Source of the DNA: Anoxybacter fermentans
GTDB lineage: Bacteria; Bacillota; Halanaerobiia; DY22613
Length of the DNA stretch: 64,000 nt
NCBI RefSeq assembly: GCF_003991135.1
Contig: NZ_CP016379.1
Coordinates: 1,674,001-1,738,000 of the forward strand
Direction of reading: 5' to 3'
Shown here: in pieces, positions 38,435-47,992 of the stretch
Layout of the letters: every line of letters begins with the position of its first letter
Position numbering within the stretch: the first letter of the stretch is position 1
Translations under genes and position numbers: made by a program
Notes under the pieces: generated by a model
What the model saw: the letters and a program-made list of their open reading frames with translations, nothing else
Told to the model about the DNA's origin: nothing
The model's database searches: none

Positions 38435-39366
38435 TTCTTTTTCAACTCCTGTTTAATTTCAGTTAAAAGTTCTGTACCACCTTCTGCAAGAATTATTTCT
38501 GCCAACTCTATTCCTAATTTATGAGCGTCCCCTTTTAAACTCTGTTTTGTCCGACGAATTACTCGACTACCTGTCAAATCCGCCACAAATCCCGTCAGTG
38601 TTACTATCTGACCCTGGCAGCGGCCATAAGCTCCTACGGGAATCTGACAGCTTCCTTCCAACCGTTCTAATAAACCCCGTTCAGCCGTTACTGCAGCTCT
38701 GGTCTCAGAATGATCCAGACCAGCCACCAACTGAGAAATATATGTATCATCTTCACGAATCTCAATGGCCAATGCCCCCTGGCCAACAGCAGGAATAAAG
38801 AAATCAGGATCTAAATATTGACTTACTCTATCTCGCCAACCCATCCGGTTTAAACCGGCTGCGGCTAATATAATTCCATCCAGATTTTCTTCCTCAAGCT
38901 TTCGTAAGCGCGTATGTATATTACCCCTTATTGGCACAATTATAAGGTCCTGACGATAGGCTAGAAGTAGTGCCTTTCGTCTTAAACTACTGGTTCCAAT
39001 TCGTGCTTTTAAAGGAAGTTCACTTAAAGTAACTCCCGTTTTTGTGATCAACACATCCCGTGGATCTTCCCGATTGGTTATGGCCCCTATCTTTAAACCT
39101 TCCGGAACTCTTGCAGGCATATCCTTTAAGCTATGCACCGCCAGGTCGATCTGACCATCCAATAAGGCCTGCTCAATTTCCTTTATAAAAAGCCCTTTCC
39201 CACCTACTTTTGCTAAGGAACGATCTAAGATCTGATCTCCTCTGGTCTTTATCTTTACAATTTCAAAATGACAATCCGGGTTAGCTTCTTTTAACCTCTC
39301 TTTTACCCAATTAGTCTGGGTCAGCGCCAGAAGGCTACCACGGCTACCGATTCTGATGGTCTTCAC
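38431..39366 (-). CDS. hemC: Hydroxymethylbilane synthase
   Basis: A 311-residue enzyme joining four porphobilinogens. RIGSRGSLLALTQTNWV at the N-terminus and the dipyrromethane-cofactor cysteine in LEGSCQIPVGAYG are present. Length is normal. It overlaps the precorrin-2 dehydrogenase gene by 23 bases and the cobA-hemD gene by four, showing tight operon packing. Confidence 0.97.
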   Translation of the reverse strand: MKTIRIGSRGSLLALTQTNWVKERLKEANPDCHFEIVKIKTRGDQILDRSLAKVGGKGLFIKEIEQALLDGQIDLAVHSLKDMPARVPEGLKIGAITNREDPRDVLITKTGVTLSELPLKARIGTSSLRRKALLLAYRQDLIIVPIRGNIHTRLRKLEEENLDGIILAAAGLNRMGWRDRVSQYLDPDFFIPAVGQGALAIEIREDDTYISQLVAGLDHSETRAAVTAERGLLERLEGSCQIPVGAYGRCQGQIVTLTGFVADLTGSRVIRRTKQSLKGDAHKLGIELAEIILAEGGTELLTEIKQELKKK

Positions 39367-40066
39367 TATAATCCCTCATTTCCAACCATTCCTTATTTTT
39401 AGACATAAGTTCTTTTATAAATTTCTCACTTTCAGGTATATCAGCTAAAGATAATTGCACCCTCTCTAGGGCCTGATGAATCTGGCCTTTTTTTAACAAT
39501 TCAACCAGATCAGAAGCAAGACTAATTAAAATTTTTCGTCGACTTCTTTGATCAGATAGATGAGTCTGGACAAAGGATCTTATCTCTCCTAACCAATCCA
39601 GAGCAAGCCCGTAGACTTCCGGATAATATTTAGCCAATTCCCGTCTGATCTTTCCCGCAAGTGCAGGACTTTTTCCTTCAGTAGTAATAGCAATGGTTAA
39701 AGCTCCAGTCCGATGTATAGCTGGGACAATAAAATTACAATCCTCAGGTTGATCCACAATATTGACCAAAAGATTTCTTTTTTGAGCTAACTCCCCAATT
39801 CGGCTATTGACTTGACGATCATCGGTTGCACCGATAACCAGAAAAACCCCATCCAGATCTTTTTCAGTAAATTTTCTCTGAAAATAAATAACTTTCCCTT
39901 TTTCCACCAGTTGCCTAAGTTCTTCTATCAACTGGGGACTCACCAGCTTTACTTTTGTACCACATTCCAAAAGTGATAGTACCTTTCGATAGGCTACCTG
40001 CCCTCCGCCGACTACCAGACATACCTTCCCCTTTAACCGCAAAGCAACAGGATAATGATAATACAT
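39344..40066 (-). CDS. Precorrin-2 dehydrogenase / sirohydrochlorin ferrochelatase-like protein
   Basis: A 240-residue protein with an N-terminal NAD-binding fold (LVVGGGQVAYRKVLSLLECG) like the CysG N-terminal half, Met8 and SirC. It oxidises precorrin-2 to sirohydrochlorin. Whether it also inserts metal cannot be told. The C-terminal part is longer than in minimal SirC, as in Met8-like forms. It sits between hemA and hemC. Confidence 0.92.
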   Translation of the reverse strand: MYYHYPVALRLKGKVCLVVGGGQVAYRKVLSLLECGTKVKLVSPQLIEELRQLVEKGKVIYFQRKFTEKDLDGVFLVIGATDDRQVNSRIGELAQKRNLLVNIVDQPEDCNFIVPAIHRTGALTIAITTEGKSPALAGKIRRELAKYYPEVYGLALDWLGEIRSFVQTHLSDQRSRRKILISLASDLVELLKKGQIHQALERVQLSLADIPESEKFIKELMSKNKEWLEMRDYSEDHQNR

Positions 40067-40067
40067 A

Positions 40068-41354
40068 TTATCTTACCTGCTTCTTTTCGGGAATCTTAAG
40101 GTTATAGAGCTGGCAGACCATCGAAAGGTAAGATTCCGAATCTTCTTGAATAGCCAGTTTCTTTAATTGGACTGTAGGTTCGTGTAAAAGTTTAGCAATA
40201 ATTTTATGTGTCAGGTCCATTACAACTTCCTGACCATTTTCACCGAGGGCTTCTAACCGGCTTTTCATCTTATTCATCTCCTGCCGGCGAATCTCTTCAG
40301 CCCTTTCTCTTAAAGCCTTTATAATAGGATGGACCTTTCTAATTTCAAGCCAGCGGGCAAATTTTTCCTCTTCTTTTTTAATCATTTCTTCAGCAGTTTG
40401 TATCTCATTATGACCAGTGAAACTTAAAATGTACGCTACCTGCTGTAAGTCATCAATATTAAAAACCTTTATACCTTGAAGTTCTTCTACTCCAGGTTCC
40501 ACATCCCGCGGTACTGCTATATCAATAAGAACCAGTGGATGCTTTTCATCTCTTAACTGTTCCTTTAAATCCTCTACTTTAACCACATAATGGGGTGCAC
40601 TGGTGGAAGAGATGACCAGGTCTACAAAAGTAAGGGCGGCCCGCTTCTCTTCCCAGGAGAAAGGAGTTCCTCCAAAACGCTGGGCCAGTTCATACCGCTT
40701 TTTTTTACTGCGATTGACAATCACAAGATCCTTTACACCAGCGTTATAGAGTAATTCAAGGGCCAGCTGACCCATCTCCCCAGCTCCTAATACCATTGCT
40801 TTTATCCTACTCAAATCGGGGAATATCTTTTTCACCAATTCCACCGCTGCCACAGGAATTGATACCCCATTTCGAGCAATCTTCGTCTCCGACCGGATCT
40901 TCTTGCCAACCCTTAGTGCTTCATTCAATAGTTGATAAAAAATAGTTGAAATTCCCCCTGCCTCGGCAGCAAGTTGATATGCCTCACGTACCTGGGACAG
41001 AATCTGGCCTTCACCCAAGACCATAGAATCTAACCCACAAGCTACTTTAAAAAGATGGTTTACCACATAACGATCTAGATAAGTATACGTAAACTCTTTA
41101 AGCTTATCACTGGATAAACCTGTCCGTTTCACAAGCCAGTCCCATATAAAATCCTGGGCACTGAGGTCATTGATCAAAAAATAAAACTCAGTCCGGTTAC
41201 AAGTAGTAAGAATAAATCCTTCATCTATTCGTTCATCGTTGAGAAAATATTGGATTAGTTCCCCTATCTCCCGTCTGGTAAGAGCCATCTTCTCTCTAAG
41301 CTCAAGGGGTGCTGTTTTATAATTTGCTCCCAATAGGAAAAATCTCACCGTCAT
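40068..41354 (-). CDS. hemA: Glutamyl-tRNA reductase
   Basis: A 428-residue enzyme. The catalytic cysteine is Cys52 in TTCNRTEFY. The NADPH domain has VLGAGEMGQLALELL, and the C-terminal dimerisation helix region is full length. It converts Glu-tRNA to glutamate-1-semialdehyde, the substrate of HemL. As the first gene of the cluster it is the likely control point. A broken menaquinone methyltransferase gene lies just upstream. Confidence 0.96.
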   Translation of the reverse strand: MTVRFFLLGANYKTAPLELREKMALTRREIGELIQYFLNDERIDEGFILTTCNRTEFYFLINDLSAQDFIWDWLVKRTGLSSDKLKEFTYTYLDRYVVNHLFKVACGLDSMVLGEGQILSQVREAYQLAAEAGGISTIFYQLLNEALRVGKKIRSETKIARNGVSIPVAAVELVKKIFPDLSRIKAMVLGAGEMGQLALELLYNAGVKDLVIVNRSKKKRYELAQRFGGTPFSWEEKRAALTFVDLVISSTSAPHYVVKVEDLKEQLRDEKHPLVLIDIAVPRDVEPGVEELQGIKVFNIDDLQQVAYILSFTGHNEIQTAEEMIKKEEEKFARWLEIRKVHPIIKALRERAEEIRRQEMNKMKSRLEALGENGQEVVMDLTHKIIAKLLHEPTVQLKKLAIQEDSESYLSMVCQLYNLKIPEKKQVR

Positions 41355-41424
41355 GTCCTCCTCTAACTCTTAATATAAAATTCAACTTTAATAATAACAT
41401 ATAATACACAGTTTTTCCAGATTA

Positions 41425-42131
41425 CTAACTCCTCTTCTCTCCTACATGAACAGCAACAACTCCTCCAATAAGAGGAAAACTTCTTACATTAGTAAACCCA
41501 ATCTCTCTATAAATTTCTTCTAATTGAAGACGGTTAGGAAAATTAATAAGAGAGTTGGCAGATAATTATAAGGACCTTTCTGACCGGAAATCATTTTTCT
41601 AACCCTGGGAACCAGATGATAAAAATAATAATATAGTTGAAAGAAAAACGGATACTCAGGTTTGGAAATATCCGATGTAATAACTATTCCATCAGGACTT
41701 ACCACCCGTTTTATCTCTTTAAGTACATGGGAAATATCGTCAACATTGCGGAGACTAAAAGCTAAAACTGCACAATCAAAAAAATCATCTGCAAAATTTA
41801 AATCCATAGCGTTACCATACTGAAGGTGAATTCGCTTACCTTCCGGGTATTTAACAAGATTTATCCTACTGAGTTTTAACATCTCTTCACTGAAATCAAT
41901 TCCAATAACCCAACATCTTTTTATTTCCTGGGCAATAGCTAAAGACATCATCCCCGTTCCCGTACAGACATCCAGTACTTTCCTCACTCCATATTATTTG
42001 ATAAGCTGAGCAGTAAATTGGCGCCAATACCTGTCACGACTAAAAGAAAGAATTGAATTGAGTCGATCATAGCAATCGGCGATGGAGTTAAAAAGTTGTT
42101 GAATATAGGTTTCTTTTGAAAACCTGGACAA
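41425..42131 (-). pseudogene. Broken MenG/UbiE demethylmenaquinone methyltransferase
   Basis: Three parts align with one UbiE/MenG protein. The N-terminal part is FSKETYIQQLFNSIADCYDR followed by LNSILSFSRDRYWR. An in-frame TAA then falls just before VRKVLDVCTGTGMMSLAIAQ. The middle part carries SAM-binding LDVCTGTG and FSLRNVDD. A frameshift near 41530 leads to the C-terminal part LEEIYREIGFTNVRSFPLIG and GVVAVHVG. The start is taken as TTG 42131 behind AAGGAG. Two independent lesions make it a pseudogene, unless both are sequence errors. Confidence 0.85.
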
Positions 42132-42285
42132 AACTCCTTAAACAGCATTCCTATGCCTAGTTATAAATTTTCTTAAGAATAGGTTTACCAGTTTCGGAGA
42201 AAAAATTGCATAGAAAGACAAAAACAAACCGTGCCCTCTAAATAAATCAGGCCCAGTGTTAAATTTTTTTATATATCTAACAGAT

Positions 42286-42469
42286 GATTAAACTGCAAAA
42301 AGCTAACATTGAAATTTTTCGTTTAACCATTTTGGTGAGATTAAAGAAGAAATAAGACTTCATCACAGTATCTGATGAATCAATCCATGAGACGAAAACC
42401 CATGGATTACTTTAGATGGTTAGAAAAATTTCTTTATGAAGTGAAAAATTAGCTTTTTGCAGCTTAATC
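42286..42469 (+). repeat. Interspersed palindromic repeat, copy I, with 6-bp target duplication
   Basis: 184 bases, GATTAAACTGCAAAAAGC to GCTTTTTGCAGCTTAATC. It is flanked by ACAGAT on both sides (42280-42285 and 42470-42475). The arms are shortened. The second central hairpin is of the AATCCATG.../CCCATGGATT type, as in copy D. Confidence 0.92.
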
Positions 42470-42479
42470 ACAGATAAAT

Positions 42480-42521
42480 AAAAAATATAAAGGTGCTGAA
42501 AGCATAAAGCAATCAGCACCT
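42480..42521 (-). terminator. Terminator of the rnf operon
   Basis: On the minus strand AGGTGCTGA/TCAGCACCT forms the stem and TTATATTTTTTAT follows. It lies 10 bases after the rnfB stop codon. Confidence 0.85.
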
Positions 42522-42530
42522 TAGCAAAGC

Positions 42531-43517
42531 TTACTTTTTATATTTCACATCAATGGCATCTTTTTTACACTTAGTGTAGCAGAGACCGCATTTGATACAG
42601 GTTTCTGGGTCGATTTCGTGTTTCTGCTTGACTTCACCCTTGATGGCAGAGACCGGGCAGACCCGTGCACATAACGTGCAGCCAATACACTTATCATTAA
42701 TTTTAATCTCTTCTACCTTTTTACCGTAGAAATCAATGGTACCCATTGGACATTTCTCAGCACAAATACCGCAGTTAATACACTTTTCATAAATCATAAC
42801 CGCCAGATTATCTTTCATCTCAATTGCACCAACCGGGCAATTTTTAGCACAGATACCACAGCCGATACATCCCACCTTACAAACCTGACGTACTTCTTTC
42901 CCGCTAAGATAGGCAGAACAACGGATGTGGTTTTTACGGGATTCGCCTACCAGAGTGATAATTGATTTAGGACATGCCCCTACACATTTACCACAACCCG
43001 TACAGAGTTCAGGGTCAATAACAGGCAGATTATCATCACTCATGGTAATGGCTCCAAATGGGCAGGCAGCAGCACAATCACCAAATCCTAAACAACCGTA
43101 TTCACAACCCTTACTGCCTCCACCAACAGCAGTAGCAGCACGACAGCTCTGAATACCGCGGTACTCGGAACGCTGCGTAGCAACAGAACTACCACCTTTA
43201 CAGAGTACCTGAGCTATTTTTCTCTCGCCTGCATCTGCAGAAACACCCATAATCTCAGCAATTTTTTCAGCAACTTCAGAACCGCCTACAGGACAACCGT
43301 TGATTTCTGCATTTCCAGCCACAACAGCATCAGCAAAACTGCTGCAACCTGGATGACCACATCCACCACAGTTGGCCCCCGGTAAAACAGCTTCAATTTG
43401 TTCAATTCGTGGATCTACTTCGACAGCAAATTTCTTTGATGCAATTGCAAGCCCGGTAGCAAAGAATGCCCCTAGAGCACCCATGCTAAGCAGGGCTGAT
43501 ATATATAAATTAGCCAC
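42531..43517 (-). CDS. rnfB: Rnf complex subunit RnfB, multi-cluster ferredoxin form
   Basis: A 328-residue subunit that takes electrons from ferredoxin. After an N-terminal membrane helix, CGGCGHPGC holds the first [4Fe-4S] cluster. Next come an unusual CEYGCLGFGDCAAACP and then five CxxCxxCxxxC sets (from CTGCGKC at about 170 to CIKCGLC near 312). Well-studied proteobacterial RnfB has two ferredoxin sets after the first motif, so this is an extended electron wire, as in some clostridia and acetogens. It is the last gene of the operon. Confidence 0.96.
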   Translation of the reverse strand: MANLYISALLSMGALGAFFATGLAIASKKFAVEVDPRIEQIEAVLPGANCGGCGHPGCSSFADAVVAGNAEINGCPVGGSEVAEKIAEIMGVSADAGERKIAQVLCKGGSSVATQRSEYRGIQSCRAATAVGGGSKGCEYGCLGFGDCAAACPFGAITMSDDNLPVIDPELCTGCGKCVGACPKSIITLVGESRKNHIRCSAYLSGKEVRQVCKVGCIGCGICAKNCPVGAIEMKDNLAVMIYEKCINCGICAEKCPMGTIDFYGKKVEEIKINDKCIGCTLCARVCPVSAIKGEVKQKHEIDPETCIKCGLCYTKCKKDAIDVKYKK

Positions 43518-43552
43518 TTAAAATCACCTCCAATTATCGGAAACTATTTTCC

Positions 43553-44143
43553 TTACATTGGAATCAGCCCGGAGAAGCCCATAAATGCCAGAGCCATAAG
43601 ACCTGCAACAATCAGGGTAATAGGAACACCTTTCAAAGCCTCCGGAATATCAGCAAACTGTAAGGTCTCCCGGATTCCAGCAATAAGAACGATAGCCAGA
43701 GTAAAACCTGCCCCAGCACCCAGTCCAAAAACAGTACTTTGCATAAAACCATAACCTTTCAATGGTATAAGGAGTGCCAGACCCAAAATCGCACAGTTAG
43801 TAGTAATCAGCGGTAAAAAAATTCCTAAAGCTTTATAAAGTACAGGACTTACCTTTTTTATAAACATCTCTACCAACTGTACCAATGAAGCAATAACCAA
43901 AATAAATGATACATACTGTAAATATTCTAGATTTAATGGAACCAGAATATAGTTTTGAATAAAGTAAGCACACATAGCTGTTATAGTCATAACAAAAGTT
44001 GTAGCCATCCCCATACTAAATGCTGTCTCAACCTGTTTAGAAACACCCAGGAAGGGACATATCCCTAAGAATCTGGACAAAACAAAATTGTTAACCAAAA
44101 CTGACGCAACAAAAATTAGCAACAGATCAGTAATAAATTCCAC
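43553..44143 (-). CDS. rnfA: Rnf complex subunit RnfA
   Basis: A 196-residue six-helix membrane protein. The start is [36 protein letters not shown] with the conserved cysteine of the RnfA/RnfE intramembrane iron-sulfur site. A second one is in TTNCAILG. It pairs with RnfE to carry electrons across the membrane. Complete, and 18 bases after rnfE. Confidence 0.97.
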   Translation of the reverse strand: MEFITDLLLIFVASVLVNNFVLSRFLGICPFLGVSKQVETAFSMGMATTFVMTITAMCAYFIQNYILVPLNLEYLQYVSFILVIASLVQLVEMFIKKVSPVLYKALGIFLPLITTNCAILGLALLIPLKGYGFMQSTVFGLGAGAGFTLAIVLIAGIRETLQFADIPEALKGVPITLIVAGLMALAFMGFSGLIPM

Positions 44144-44161
44144 TTACTTCCCCTCCCTTCA

Positions 44162-44785
44162 TTATTTCGACCTGGTCATGTAATTCATGATACCGAGGAG
44201 TACTCCTAAGGTCAAGAAAGCACCAGCTGGCAGAACCATAATAGTCCAGGGTTCCCACCAGGTTGTGAAGAATGGAATAGCTTTACCAAAAATAGTACCC
44301 ATACCTAAAATTTCACGAATAGCTCCTAACAAAGTCAATGCCCAGGTAAAACCAAGACCCATACCAACAGCATCCATAATTGAGTTAACTACCGAATTCT
44401 TTGAAGCAAAAGCTTCATTCCGGCCAAGGATCAGACAGTTAACAACAATCAATGGGATAAAGAGTCCCAATACTTCCGCTAAATCAGGATAAAAAGCTTT
44501 CATACCATAATCAGCAATGGTAACAAAAGTTGCAATAACGATAATATAACTTGGAATCCGTACTTTAGACGGAATAAGATTCTTGGCCAGGGAGATGATA
44601 ATCTCAGAAAAAATCAATACAAAGGAGGTGGCTAAACCCATTGCCAGACCATTTAAAGCGGCATTGGTTACAGCCAGAGTAGGGCACATACCTAAAACCA
44701 GGCGGAAAACCGGGTTTTCATTCCATAACCCATTAGTCAAATCCCGCCACAAGTTATTAACATTTTCGCGGGAAGGCATTACCAT
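44162..44785 (-). CDS. rnfE: Rnf complex subunit RnfE
   Basis: A 207-residue membrane subunit, paralogous to RnfA. NPVFRLVLGMCPTLAVTNAALNG and VVNCLILGRNEAFAS carry the two conserved cysteines. It overlaps the end of rnfG by seven bases. Length and motifs are standard. Confidence 0.96.
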   Translation of the reverse strand: MVMPSRENVNNLWRDLTNGLWNENPVFRLVLGMCPTLAVTNAALNGLAMGLATSFVLIFSEIIISLAKNLIPSKVRIPSYIIVIATFVTIADYGMKAFYPDLAEVLGLFIPLIVVNCLILGRNEAFASKNSVVNSIMDAVGMGLGFTWALTLLGAIREILGMGTIFGKAIPFFTTWWEPWTIMVLPAGAFLTLGVLLGIMNYMTRSK

Positions 44786-45333
44786 TCACCTCCAAACGCT
44801 TCTTTTACAGCTTCAAGGGTATTCTCAACAATAGATGTTACTGCCTCAGATGAAATAGTCGCACCGGAAATAGCTTCCACCTCATATTTATTCCGGGCAG
44901 GACGCTTAACTACAGTATAGTCACCAAAAGGTTTATCTTTAAAATTGGACTTAAAACTTTCTTCTGTAATCCTTGCGCCTAAACCAGGAGTTTCTAAATG
45001 GCTTAAAACTTTGATAGCAGAGATCTTCTTTTCATCAGGAATCAATCCGATCATCAGTTTAATCTCGCCCTGGAATCCGCCACCATAAGCCTCAATAGCA
45101 ATACCAATAGGATTCCCATTGGTATCATAACCCTGATAATAAGATAGGGAACCTTTTTGCTTAACTTCATAAGACGCAAGACCTGGCAATACATCTCTAA
45201 TAGCAGCTTTTCTTTTAATTTCTGCATTACGAATAATCTTCTCATTGGTAACATTAAAAGTAAAAGTCAGTACCAAACCAGAAAGAATGGCAATTACCGT
45301 TAAAACAATAACCAGTCTGGGCATTTCTTTCAT
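44779..45333 (-). CDS. rnfG: Rnf complex subunit RnfG (covalent FMN)
   Basis: A 184-residue protein with one N-terminal membrane helix (residues 7-26). An FMN-binding domain ends in SGATISSEAVTSIVENTLE, where a threonine of the S(G)AT motif binds FMN covalently. The FMN faces outward. Start and stop overlap with rnfD and rnfE (ATGA-type junctions), so translation is coupled. Confidence 0.96.
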   Translation of the reverse strand: MKEMPRLVIVLTVIAILSGLVLTFTFNVTNEKIIRNAEIKRKAAIRDVLPGLASYEVKQKGSLSYYQGYDTNGNPIGIAIEAYGGGFQGEIKLMIGLIPDEKKISAIKVLSHLETPGLGARITEESFKSNFKDKPFGDYTVVKRPARNKYEVEAISGATISSEAVTSIVENTLEAVKEAFGGEW

Positions 45334-46280
45334 TACTGCTTCACCTCCCCATAAGTGCGGGGCCGTGTATATCTATTCAATAAAGGCACAGTCATGTTCA
45401 TTAACAGAATGGAATAGAGTACACCTTCAGGATAACCACCCCAGAGACGAATGACCACTAAAATGACCCCTGCACCAATACCGTAAATCCAGCGACCCAA
45501 TTTAGTAATAGGACTGGTTACCATATCAGTTAACATATAAAATCCACCCAACACCAAACCACCTGATAAGAGATGAAAGATAGGATCTTGACCAAATACT
45601 GCAGTCAATACAGCTACTGTACCCAGATAACCAATGGTAATCCGATAATCAACATATCCTTTATAAATCAGATATGCACCACCAAGAATAATAGCAAGTG
45701 CAGAAGTTTCACCCAAAGAACCACCAATATTACCAATAAACAAATCCCAATAGCTAGTAGGCTGACCACTCATTTTCATCAATGCCAACGGAGTAGCAGT
45801 TGAAGTTGCATCAACACCTGCTCCCGGTAAATACCAGGTGGTCATTTCAACTGAAAAAGCTGCTAATAAAAATGCACGACCTACAAGTGCGGGATTAAAA
45901 GGATTATAACCAAGACCGCCAAAAACCTGTTTACCAATTGAAATAGCAACAATCGCACCCAAAGCTGCCATCCAGAGAGGTAATCTTGGCGGTAGCGTCA
46001 AAGCCAAAAGAAGTCCAGTCAAAATTGCACTACCGTCAGAAATAGTTATCTCCTTTCCTCTCAGTTTCTGCCAGATTGCTTCAGTGAGAACACTAAAGAT
46101 AACACAAGTCAAAATAATCATCAATGCATAAAATCCAAAATAATAAACCGCCATCAACACAGCTGGTAACAATGACAGATTTACCGTATGCATAATTCGT
46201 GGAATTGTATCTACATCCCGGATATGCGGTGAAGAGCTTACAATCAGTTTAGGATTACTCATTCTTATATCCCCCCTCAA
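45333..46280 (-). CDS. rnfD: Rnf complex subunit RnfD
   Basis: A 315-residue membrane subunit with about nine helices. DATSTATPL near residue 155 is the covalent FMN site, with threonine as the attachment residue. RnfD is thought to couple electron flow to sodium or proton movement. It is the second gene, two bases after rnfC. Confidence 0.96.
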   Translation of the reverse strand: MRGDIRMSNPKLIVSSSPHIRDVDTIPRIMHTVNLSLLPAVLMAVYYFGFYALMIILTCVIFSVLTEAIWQKLRGKEITISDGSAILTGLLLALTLPPRLPLWMAALGAIVAISIGKQVFGGLGYNPFNPALVGRAFLLAAFSVEMTTWYLPGAGVDATSTATPLALMKMSGQPTSYWDLFIGNIGGSLGETSALAIILGGAYLIYKGYVDYRITIGYLGTVAVLTAVFGQDPIFHLLSGGLVLGGFYMLTDMVTSPITKLGRWIYGIGAGVILVVIRLWGGYPEGVLYSILLMNMTVPLLNRYTRPRTYGEVKQ

Positions 46281-46282
46281 CT

Positions 46283-47614
46283 TTATTTCTTCCTACGTTG
46301 AGCCAATACTTCAGCTTTACCCAGGCGGATATAGTGAAGGAGCGGTCTTTTCGCAGGACAGATATATGAACAAGAACCGCATTCGATACAATCCAAAACA
46401 TTATAGTTTTCAAGTTCAGCAAACATATCATGCTGTGCATAATTTGCAAGAGTAACCGGCATCAAAAATACAGGACAAACATCTACACAGCGAGCACAGC
46501 GAATACAGGGTCTTGGCTCAAAATCTTCCACCTCGTCAGCTGTAAGAACCAATATACCAGAGGTGCCTTTTAGAACTGGAACATCAATGTTATGAGCAGA
46601 TATACCCATCATTGGACCGCCCAGGATTACTTTACCCGGTTTTCCTTTAAATCCACCGGCTTGCTCAATCAATTCAGCTACAGAAGTACCAATCTTAACC
46701 ATCAAATTCTTTGGCTCTTTGATACCCCGACCGGTAATAGTTACAGGTCTCTCAATTAATGGCATACCTGTTTTAATAGCCTTAGCAATGGCATAAGCAG
46801 TTGTTACATTATTCACTACACAACCCGCATCAGCAGGCAGTCCCCCAGAAGGAACTTCTCGCCCGGTAACAGCGGTAATCAACATCTTTTCGCCGCCCTG
46901 CGGGTATTTGGTCTCTAAAGGAACAACTTCAATCTCTGGTTCATTTTCAGTAGCTTTGATCATAGCCTCAATAGCATCAGATTTATTATCTTCAATTCCA
47001 ATATAACCTTTATTAACATTCAAAACTTTCATCAATGCCTTTAAACCATATACCACTTCTTCCGGATGTTCTATCATAATCCGGTGGTCAACAGTAAGAT
47101 ATGGTTCACATTCAGCACCATTCAAAATAACAGTATCTACAGTTTTTCCCTCAGGAACAGAAAGTTTAACATGGGTAGGAAACATAGCACCACCCATACC
47201 AACAATTCCTGCTTCTCGAATAATCTCCCTAATCTCATCACCAGATAAAGAATCTAAATCTCCTTTAGGCTTTACATCCTCATGGAGAGTATTTTGACCA
47301 TCAGATTCAATGATCACAGCCAGAGTCTTTCTACCTGTTCCAACCTCTACTTCTCGAATTGCTTTTACTACCCCTGAAATACTGGAATGAATGGGGGCAG
47401 AAACAAAGCTCTGACTCTCACCAATTTTTTGACCCACTTTGACCTGGTCACCGACCTTGACAAGTGGTTCACAGGGTGCGCCTATATTTTGCTGCAAAGG
47501 AATAACAACCTGAGCTGGGTCTTTAGCTTTTTGCAAGGCTTTTCCAGCAGTCAATTCTTTGTTATAGGCTGGATGAATTCCCTGCTTAAAAGTCTTGACT
47601 TTCATGATTTTCAC
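46283..47614 (-). CDS. rnfC: Rnf complex subunit RnfC (NADH site)
   Basis: A 443-residue peripheral subunit. IVGMGGAMFPTHVKL and NGAECEPYLTVDHRIM mark the flavin/NAD-binding region. Two [4Fe-4S] sites follow: CIRCARCVDVCP and CIECGSCSYICP. It exchanges electrons with NADH. The gene order C-D-G-E-A-B is that of clostridial Rnf complexes, which couple ferredoxin:NAD oxidation to sodium or proton export. Confidence 0.97.
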   Translation of the reverse strand: MKIMKVKTFKQGIHPAYNKELTAGKALQKAKDPAQVVIPLQQNIGAPCEPLVKVGDQVKVGQKIGESQSFVSAPIHSSISGVVKAIREVEVGTGRKTLAVIIESDGQNTLHEDVKPKGDLDSLSGDEIREIIREAGIVGMGGAMFPTHVKLSVPEGKTVDTVILNGAECEPYLTVDHRIMIEHPEEVVYGLKALMKVLNVNKGYIGIEDNKSDAIEAMIKATENEPEIEVVPLETKYPQGGEKMLITAVTGREVPSGGLPADAGCVVNNVTTAYAIAKAIKTGMPLIERPVTITGRGIKEPKNLMVKIGTSVAELIEQAGGFKGKPGKVILGGPMMGISAHNIDVPVLKGTSGILVLTADEVEDFEPRPCIRCARCVDVCPVFLMPVTLANYAQHDMFAELENYNVLDCIECGSCSYICPAKRPLLHYIRLGKAEVLAQRRKK

Positions 47615-47790
47615 CCCTTTTGCTAAATTGTAAACAACCCAAAAACTAACTTAACCAGACTCGCCACCTTAACTTATTCGGGATAAAGGTGAAAAATCCT
47701 CTATTACGGTCTCAAGTTTTGATAAAGTTCTAAAATTAAAAACATAAAAAAAGTTAATTTTAATTTTATTATATCAGTAATTGTTCTTAA
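47615..47790 (-). promoter_or_regulatory. rnf upstream region with candidate extended -10
   Basis: On the minus strand TGATATAAT (TGn-TATAAT, near 47769-47777) could be an extended -10 box about 155 bases upstream of rnfC. The long untranslated stretch contains AAGGTGGCGAGTCTGG, whose GGCGAGTCTG also occurs in the L21 leader of this window; this may be chance. A palindromic repeat is inserted just upstream of the -10. Confidence 0.4.
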
Positions 47791-47797
47791 ATAGAAT

Positions 47798-47871
47798 GAT
47801 TTTACTGCAAAAAGCTAATTTTTCAAACCATCTAAAGCTCGATTTCAAAATTAGCTTTTTGTAGTTTAATT
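47798..47871. repeat. Interspersed palindromic repeat, copy J (minimal form) with perfect 7-bp duplication
   Basis: Only 74 bases: GATTTTACTGCAAAAAGC, a piece of one inner arm (AACCATCTAAAGCTCGATTTC), then AAAATTAGCTTTTTGTAG and TTTAATT. It is flanked by ATAGAAT at 47791-47797 and 47872-47878. This shows that very short derivatives keep both ends. Confidence 0.92.
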
Positions 47872-47956
47872 ATAGAATAGAAAATAACAAAATACAAAGG
47901 TAAATTATAGATACAGAGATATTATTCCCTGAATTGATTTATTTAAATATAAATAT

Positions 47957-47982
47957 AAAAAAGAGCAGATTTTTTCTGCTCT
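47957..47982 (-). terminator. Terminator after the mrp pseudogene
   Basis: AGAGCAGA/TCTGCTCT with an A-rich loop is followed by TTTTTTATATT on the minus strand. Confidence 0.8.
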
Positions 47983-47992
47983 ATGTTAATTC

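Noticed and set aside
47615-47760. A riboswitch upstream of rnfC
   Set aside because: No known aptamer motif could be recognised; the 10-base match to the L21 leader is too short to support a structured element.
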